From Pistacia vera (Eukaryota > Streptophyta > Magnoliopsida > Sapindales > Anacardiaceae), in contig NW_022196161.1 in NCBI RefSeq assembly GCF_008641045.1, forward strand, positions 1,886,584 to 1,950,583: a DNA stretch of 64,000 nt, given 5' to 3'. The notes under the pieces were generated by a model. It ran no database searches. It was not told where the DNA came from and worked only from the letters and a program-made list of their open reading frames with translations. Positions 56,973 to 64,000 of the stretch are shown in pieces. How positions within the stretch are numbered: position 1 is the stretch's first letter; each line of letters begins with the position of its first letter. The position numbers were made by a program, and so were the translations under genes.

Positions 56973-57684
56973 CAATGTTTTAAAACCCGGCCTGACCCGT
57001 TCGATTGAACCGGGACCCGAAAGCTTCTACGGGCCAGGTTTAATTTTTTCCTATTCACCCAATACCCTAGGATTTCTGGTGATGATCGGCGAATAATTAA
57101 CTGTCGGAATGTTGGGGCTTTTGAAGAACAATTTCCGGTGAATGTAATGGTGGTGAAAGAGTTGATTTCCGATGAGTAAATCGACTGGAAATCGAACAAA
57201 ACTGGCAGCGGCAACGATGAGATTTTTTCGGCGATTGAGGAGGCTAACAGAGGTGGGGTGAGGTGGGTTTTGGTCGGGAGGAAAAGGGGAGTAATTCTGG
57301 GGTGATGGGGAGGGTTGTTGTTGCCGGAATCGATGGGATCTGGGCTGGAATACCGATGTCGACGTCAATGGGATCTGGCCTGGAAAACCGACGTCGACGT
57401 CGGTAAGATCTGGCCGAAATCGAACCTATTTCAGCCAGATCTTGGGTATATTTTGATGGAAATGGACTCAAGGGATGATTGGGGTTGCATCTGGGGTCTC
57501 ACCGCCGCTAATCAGTCGCCGGTCAATTTGCAGTTGGAGTGTGTTCGATAAATTTCAAACTTATAGGGACTTAACGTAATCTTTAGGGGTATATTTGCTG
57601 AATTTTAAAAAAATTTGTCAACTAGTCAACCCGGGACCCGGAAGCTTTGCCGGGTTTCACCCCGGGTTGGGTTTTAAAACATTG
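56973..57684. mobile_element. hAT-type MITE with perfect 8-bp target duplication
   Basis: Begins CAATGTTTTAAAACCC and ends in its inverse GGGTTTTAAAACATTG. TTATCAAT stands directly outside both ends (56965-56972 and 57685-57692). Inner arms repeat 'ccgggacccg' and 'gaagct' in inverse orientation. The middle (57320-57445) carries four 'gatctggcc'-like motifs. Short ORFs inside have no transposase features. Confidence 0.93.
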
Positions 57685-57692
57685 TTATCAAT

Positions 57693-59115
57693 AGAAACCT
57701 ATACTATATGGTTTGTTTGAGCCTGTAGTTACAAATTTTTTATAAATTATTCAAGGCTGTCCATTTTGGCAGTCTTAAGAATTTTGATGAGAGGCGACCT
57801 TAAGAAAATAATATCTAGAAAGATAGGGGACTCTGATGAATTTACTATTTAGATTCATTAATTAGATTTAACGTCAAAAGTATTAAAATTAAAAAAGTTC
57901 ATAGATTGATAGCAGTCCAATGAGAAAAAAATAGAGATAAACTTCCAAATACATAGATAATAAAAAAATTGAATTAATTAACACTACGTAAACTTTGAAA
58001 AAAAAAAAAAAAAAAACCCAAGATAGTGTGCAGGGGCGGCAAATTGTGGCTAAAGTTATAAGTCTATTGTTAGTTGTTACTATTTAAACATATAGTCATT
58101 CTTAAGTTCACTGGAATTTTTAAGGATCTCATGATATTTATACATTTGTGTTTATTTATGGTTCAGATTTAAATTATCTAATAAATTCTTATTTTGTAAC
58201 AATCAATCGCAAGCTTTTAAAAGCTCAGATCAAGGGGCGACTCTGATCCTTAGAGGATTTTGATCCTTTTGCTTGTCTATCATTTACAAGTTTATTGTTA
58301 TAATTTGAGAAAATGATGGATGCAGTGCGAGCGCATGACGTTTTACCTTTTCTTTGTTAAGTTTCATGTTCGGGGCGGGTTGAGGAATTAGTCTCCGAAA
58401 TCAACCTCAGAAATTACCAAACCCTAAGAATTTAATTAATTACTTGAGAAATTAAACAAGCAGATAGTATGGTGCAATTTGCAAATGAAGATGAAGTAGC
58501 CACTCTAATCCACACCACATCCCATCTGGTATAGCCAATGCTCAAACTCCTGTTAGTGTAGCCAAATCTTCAGCCATGTGGGTGGTGCACTATTAGCTAG
58601 CCACACTGACCAATGAAGCTAGCGAACGTCTTATTTTCTCAATATTCAGGCGAAGGCGAAACGTGTCAGCAGCATATATATAAGATGCACAATCTAGCTA
58701 GCTGTCTCCTCGGATGCATAACCTACCCTCAAACATCTTATTTTGCCTCCGTAAATATGAAAAGAACCCTAGCTAGTTCACAGAAGAGTGGAATCTGTTT
58801 GGATTGTTAAACCGAACCAGTTGCATTAATCTATGTCCTCACCATAAAACAACTATGCCAATCCACCAGTCTGTAAAAATTCTATAGGCGTTTCGGCGGA
58901 GAATCATGAATGTAATCATGTAAACAAAGCTATCAGAACATAAATTATGTCCAAATTCAAGCAAATATGTAGGCCAGTCAATTTACAGTTCCTTAAGAAT
59001 ATTCTTCCTAATTTTTTTTTGATGAAGTGCTAATTTGTTTTCTTGTCTGACTTTTTGCCTTCAATAGAGTGATAATTTGTTTTCACTCTGAGTAGTACTA
59101 CGATATCATCTCTTA
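57693..59115. other. AT-rich spacer, no gene seen
   Basis: Contains a poly-A run near 57999-58017. The 65-codon ORF at 58613-58810 has no features I recognise. Confidence 0.5.
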
Positions 59116-59120
59116 TATAT

Positions 59121-59733
59121 TGTTGATGCTTGATTTTGATACCAGTTAATCGTACGTGGGAAATACAGAATTGATTCAGAAGACACATGTGTATATTGGG
59201 GTTATTGAATTGATTAAGAGAAGAAGAACAATGTTTAAAGTAGTTCAGATGTTTAAATAAACGAATCCTACGTCCACTGATATTGTATTAATATATGAGA
59301 TCATGTCGCGTTCAGCGAGCTGATTTATAGCTTAGAGAATACAAGTGAATACACCCCAGAGAGAGAGAGAATGTATGCTATTTTAGAGAAAAATTAATTA
59401 ATCCCACAAACGGGAGAGGAGTCCTCTATTTATAGTGGGATGAATTGAGGTAATGATTACTAAATCTGTGAGTGGGTCAGATTGTTGTGCAAATCCTTCT
59501 TTGTGTCTCGTTGCTCACATGCTCGAGTGATTTCCTCGACTTATGCAGGGATTGGACATATGGACCTTTTCCAGCCTTTCGCCAATCTGGTGCATACCTA
59601 CTACACTGGCAGGAGCATGCCGCTAACGTCAGCATACGACGTGGCTGCATCTGAACGGCTGCAGAACCTACCTAAGCTCTGACTGCCCACACTGACAAGG
59701 CTTGGCGTCAACCCTACTTTTTCAGGCATAACA
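59121..59733 (-). repeat. 3' LTR of gypsy element 3
   Basis: The plus strand begins TGTTGATGCTTGATTTTG and ends GGCATAACA, as in element 2. The minus-strand TATA 'ctataaatagagg' is near 59430-59442. A polypurine tract (minus 'aactaagggacttc') borders it on the element side. Confidence 0.9.
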
Positions 59734-60444
59734 GAAGTCCCTTAGTTTTTAAGGTTTGAGGATCGAACCTTGAGAACTACACAATTATGCCTTGATTTGA
59801 TGCTTCAAATGGACACTGGTCGATCCGACCTGGTTGCAAAGAAGCCGCGGAAACATTCCCATGCAGGCGACCTAAAATGATCTTCCTCAAGGTTCGCGAC
59901 TTGTTCTAGATCTTATCCAATGCCATAACGATGATTATGGTCTTTAACCGAGGTTCTCGACCTGATTACACTTGGCAAATTTTTTGTTGAAAGCAAAGTC
60001 ACGTTGCTTCGTAATTGACATGCGACGAGGGCAAAGAGTCACGTCACTTCGCGACTGACACGACAAAGAGTGTTTAATGTAACAACCTCTTCAGATGTTA
60101 TCCATTGCACTTTTGCAGCTGATACATTAAATGAAGCACCTTTTGCTCTGGCAAATGTGTCCTGTGCACAATAAGTGTCAACCATGCGCATTAAATGCGA
60201 GCCATGCTGAAACGACATTCCCTATCAGACCATTAAATACAGATGTGAGCGCATTTAATATGGAGGAGGGAAACGAGCCGTCACTTGAGTGCTTCAACGG
60301 AAAGGAACGATGATTTGGTTTCTCGAAGCGTGACGATCACTCTTCTTCGCTGATTAGCGACACGTGGTCGCAATCAATGGTGAGAAGTGATTTTCGCTCA
60401 AACGTTGTTTGACTTCGGGAAAACAAAACGCCATTTCCTTCACT

Positions 60445-60451
60445 ATAAAAC
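60445..60451 (+). promoter_or_regulatory. Antisense TATA box, gypsy element 3
   Basis: 'cactataaaaccccaggct', matching element 2 at 42188-42206. About 140 bases downstream is a donor ('tcaagag|gtaagaatgg', near 60592), and an acceptor ('cttttttcag') stands 12 bases before the ATG at 60851. Confidence 0.65.
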
Positions 60452-60850
60452 CCCAGGCTCACCTCAGGTAATTGCACAATATTCACTTATTTAGAGAGAG
60501 CAAGAAACTTTCGTGAGCTTTGGTTTTCTGTCTTTTAGATTGGTGCGCGCTTGACACTCAGAGCAAGGGGATAAACCTTCATACTCAAGAGGTAAGAATG
60601 GCTCCTCTGCCATTTTATTTCTTTTTTGTTTTTGATAGTTGCCATGTGGTAACGATGATCGTTTGCTGGTGGTTGGCTGGAGGATAAGCTTTCTCCTAGG
60701 GTTTGAGCCACTGGGGGTGGCTCAAGGATTCTTTTAGGGTTTTTTCTAGGGTTTAGGGAGGAAGTATTATTTTTTCCTCCACGTCATCTACGAAACAGTG
60801 TATGACGACTGAGTGATTCCTGCATGTCACTTTTTTCAGACTGCAGAAGA

Positions 60851-63090
60851 ATGGACCCTTCAACGACCAGGACAGATGAGGGAACCAACTCGCCAGTGCA
60901 GGATGCTCCAGCGAGCCCCTCTCAGGAGATTCTGTCGGCAATCACTGCCAAGGAGATTCAGAAGGTGGTAGACCAATACGCCCTCAGCGTAGAGGTCTTC
61001 CCACATAGAATATACACAGCTCGGAATCCGTCAGAAGGAATGGCTGTGATTTTTAAGAATATCTTTAAGAGCGAGGGTTGATCCCTTTCTACCCTTTCGT
61101 TAGGTCGGTCCTAGATCACTTCGAGATCGCACTGCAATAACTTACGTCGAATGCGTATATGATAGCCCTGGCTATGTATATCGCATGCGACGAAAATGGT
61201 TTGGGCGAGCTAACTGCGCTAGAGCTCGGTTACTCGTACATCCTAAAGAAGAGTAAGGACAAGGATTCCTTCTATCTCTCGAAGCGACCTACAATCGAAG
61301 CGAAAATACACAGTTACCCCAGCAATGTTGGGGCATACGAGACGAAGTTTTTCTTCTTTCGATATGATGGCATTTGCTAATTTTAGGAGCCAAGTAGGTT
61401 CTCATTTCTTTGATTTCGCGAATTTCCTTTTAGTCTTTGCTAATGAGCTTTTGTTTCTTCGCAGTTAACAAGACGACTAGGTTATCGACTCTCAAGGATC
61501 CTAACAGAATCACTGCTTTTGGCTTTTTGCCCGAAGAGAGTCGCGACACAAGACTGCTCATGACAACCGTGAACTTGCAGAGATACGATTTCTTCAATCC
61601 TAAGACGACCTTAGAGACCATACCAAGTGAGTACTATAACCTTAGCTTGTTCTTTTTTAACTTTACATGCAGCGAACTGTTTTACTAACGATGTTTGCAT
61701 GCAGTGACCATGCCTCCCAAAGTGCCCAAGTCGCCGCGACCAAGGTAGTTCATCTTCCCCCATGTAAACGTCACTGGACCGGCTCCCAGCGGTCCCCCTA
61801 TCAGAGGGTCACCGGCGGGTGCTCCGACTTAACCTACAAGCACTCCCCAGTCTTCGACTGTTCGCCCAAAGCATAAGACCATGGCCCAAAAGTCCAAGAA
61901 GCGAAAGCAGCTTCGGGCCAAAGAGTTAGAGTCCAAACCGGAGGGCCTGGGCGTTCAGCCCAAGAGGTCACAGCCTTACCAAGCGTTTCGCTCGGGAGGG
62001 CCTTCCAGGGGCGCGACCGGCATCTCCATTGCTCCGGGGGGCTACGAACGAGGCAGAACAAGGCCGCGAATCCTGGGAGGAGACCGGACAAGGAACCAGC
62101 GGGCAAGATGCTACCCATTGTAGGCATGGGCACGAGCACACCCGTGTTGGACTCGATGGGGTAACTTTTGGATCATCTACAGCTGGTGGTTTTACCCTGT
62201 TGGAGTGCGGGCTTGGGAGGTGTTCGAGAAGTTCGTAGCCTCCAACCCCGTGGACCTGATGTCCACATCTTTTCAGCACCTAAGCCAGGTAAAACGAGCT
62301 GTCATCGATGAGGACTTTGCACTTATTCTTTTCAGTAGAAAAGAAACTAACTTTTTACTCTCTTCATTCACAAGCCCTGCTCTCCATGCTATTATCCCTG
62401 CAGAAGGTTCAGCTGGGAGCTTCTGAGGGGCTGGTCGAGCTGAGAGAGGAGAACACATGGCTTAAACGGGACTTAGAAGCCGCTTAAGCAGAGAAAGACT
62501 TATCCACTGTTCAGGTGAATCAATATCTGTCTGAAAGGAATGCTGCTCTTTGCACGGTGAACTTCCAGAAGGCTGAGCTGGATAAGCGAGGAGAAGAGGT
62601 AAATGAGCTGCAAAGGACAGCAGCCAGACTCACTAAGGAGGCCGGCGAGAAAGAAAATGAGCTACAAACGAACTACGAGCGGGCCTTGCAAGCAGAGTAG
62701 GAAAAGGCGGAGCTGTGGGAGACCACCGAGAAGCAAAGGTGGGCGCTTGAGGCCAAACTCTAATTTAACCAGGGTCGCATCACTTCGCTGACCGAAGAGA
62801 TGTAGTGACAAGAGTTGGAGATCGAGAACAGGGCTGCTGGATGGGCAATTCAGTCAATTTATGCCCTACGACCGAAGAATCCTGATATCAATCTGACTGA
62901 CCTCTTGGACGAATACCAGGACATCCTCGCCTCCATGGCGCGAATTGAGGATGAGGAGGCAACCCGAGGACCTGACCCGGAACAGCATCCGGAGTATGTC
63001 CCAGAGGAGCTCGCGGTTGGCCAGATGGTTGGTGACCAACCTGGGGACACTAAGGTCGCGCCTCTAGGACCTGGGGATGAAGGCCAATGA
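60851..63090 (+). pseudogene. Antisense extra gene (aORF) of gypsy element 3
   Basis: Better preserved than its homologue in element 2. Exon 1 (60851 to about 61394): MDPSTTRTDEGTNSPVQD, AITAKEIQKVVDQYALS, NPSEGMAVIFKNIF, one frameshift at 61079, then LTSNAYMIALAMYIACDENG and YILKKSKDKDSFYLSKRP. Exon 2 (61465-61626): LSTLKDPNRITAFGFLPEES. Exon 3 (61705-62288) is Pro/Lys-rich. Exon 4 (62404-63090) is a long coiled-coil (NELQRTAARLTKEAGEKE) with an acidic end closing at a TGA. 'aataaataaa' near 63152 could be its polyadenylation signal. A few stops remain. The first domain looks like the plant 'putative gypsy type transposon' family. Confidence 0.75.
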
Positions 63091-63369
63091 TTGCCTTTGC
63101 TTTTGTACTGCCCTTCATATGCTCGCTTTTTTGTACTTTTTATTTTTATCATAATAAATAAAGATATCGCTTTCTAAATCTTTTGTGAGTACTTATAATT
63201 TTTCGTACCCCACAAACATTACACATGAGGTCGTATTCTAACTGCTTACAATAGCATTTGTACAAATAATATCTATGTGAACAGAATTGTATACATGTAG
63301 AAAAAGCGATTACAAAAGAACTTATATTATTTACAAAGCTTGAGAAAAGTAAAAATCTTTACAAGGAAA

Positions 63370-64000
63370 AAATGAGTTCAGAATTACTGATAATATGGGT
63401 AGAGATGCTCAGCATTCCAAGCTCGCGGTACTTCGAAACCGTTTAGCCTTTTGAGGTGATAAGTCCCCGATCTTATCACTTTGGCGATGCGGTATGGGCC
63501 TTCCTAATTCGACCCCAATACTCCCGCACTTGGTTCTCTCGTACTAAGAAGGACTTCCTTTAGAACGAGGTCGCCGACCTGGAAGTCTCTTCTTCTAACC
63601 TTAGAGTCGAAGAACATTTTCGCGCTCTGTTAATAGGTTGCTATTCTTAGTTGAACCTTGTTGCGATGTTCTTTAACTAAATCCAGACTTGCGCGCATGA
63701 GCGCTTCATTGTCTGCTTCGTTGAACAGGTCTCTCCAAAGTGAACCGGTTCCTACCTCCATAGGGATCATCGCCTCGCAGCCATATGCTAGCGAGAAGGG
63801 TGTTTCTGAGGTAAAGGTTCTCGGAGTTGTCCTATATGCCCATAGGACTTTAGGGAGGTCGTTGGTCCAATTTCCCTTGGCTGCGCCAAATTTGGCCTTC
63901 AGAGTGTGTTGATGGTTTTGTTGACAGCTTTAACCTGACCATTTGCTTGCGGTCTTGCGACTGAGGCAAATTTCTTATGGATACCCAGCTCGTCGAAAAC
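63370..64000 (-). pseudogene. Integrase end of gypsy element 3 (cut by window edge)
   Basis: The minus strand reads FDELGIHKKFASVARPQANG from the edge. After a frameshift it reads VLWAYRTTPRTFTSETPFSL, MIPMEVGTGSLWRDLFNEAD and VRRRDFQVGDLVLKEV, the end of the core and the C-terminal domain of a gypsy integrase. The residue after QANGQV, expected to be the catalytic Glu, is Lys, as in element 2. Confidence 0.85.

Larger units (their letters stand above)
59121..64000 (-). mobile_element. Ty3/gypsy LTR retrotransposon 3, 3' part (same family as element 2)
   Basis: The 3' LTR at 59121-59733 is followed by the antisense extra gene and then by the minus-strand integrase end, cut by the window edge. 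The order and many words match element 2 (40768 onward), with more divergence. The left outer flank TATAT (59116-59120) is the candidate target duplication; its partner is outside the window. Confidence 0.92.

Noticed and set aside
1..64000. tRNA, rRNA or organelle-derived segments
   Set aside because: I looked for typical tRNA arms and conserved rRNA or plastid words and saw none; a tRNAscan and organelle search would be needed to exclude small ones.

Overview
This window is plant nuclear DNA, most likely from a eudicot. Evidence: genes with GT-AG introns, plant-type proteins (a U-type cyclin, a plastid-type methionine sulfoxide reductase, a uclacyanin-like phytocyanin, an SRA-domain protein of the SUVH family, a secreted glycine-rich protein), Ty3/gypsy retrotransposons and many MITEs. 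Nothing in the sequence fixes the species.

Layout. Bases 1-3630 and 6121-9690 are two copies of one ~3.6 kb segment. The second carries an intact secreted glycine-rich protein gene; the first carries the same gene broken by many small indels. A palindromic MITE-like element lies between them. Bases 11123-16400 hold a minus-strand gene for an SRA-only SUVH-like protein with amplified N-terminal repeats. Its 5'UTR intron appears to be about 3 kb and contains a degenerate tandem array. Bases 17201-23536 are a decayed gypsy element (579-bp LTRs, ATCAT target duplication). Then come a small TIR element (24173-24776), a CYCU4-like cyclin (26233-27761, minus), a broken glutaredoxin (about 30690-31277), and a plastid MSRA gene (32324-34313, minus). 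Bases 36080-38290 are repeats: clusters of the perfect palindrome ATCGCTTAAGCGAT on both sides of a 117-bp tandem array, entered directly from a short plus-strand ORF. Two TIR elements (about 38995-40035; 40299-40756) lead to a 13-kb minus-strand gypsy element (40768-53727, ATTAT duplication). That element contains a solo LTR of another family inside its integrase and a hAT-type MITE inside one LTR. A uclacyanin-like gene (54709-55343, minus), a second hAT-type MITE (56973-57684) and a third gypsy element running off the right edge (59121-64000) complete the window.

The most notable pattern is shared by all three gypsy elements. Between pol and the 3' LTR, on the strand opposite gag-pol, each has its own TATA box, a 5'UTR exon with a GT donor, a splice acceptor just before an ATG, and a related protein-coding region. 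It looks like an antisense gene kept as a separate transcription unit. Extra ORFs, some antisense, are known in Tat-lineage gypsy elements; the conserved promoter and intron layout is what can be read here.

The host genes are unrelated single genes and do not form a pathway. All coding calls in repeats are of decayed copies. Splice sites were placed by eye, and domain names rest on recognised motifs, not on a database search.
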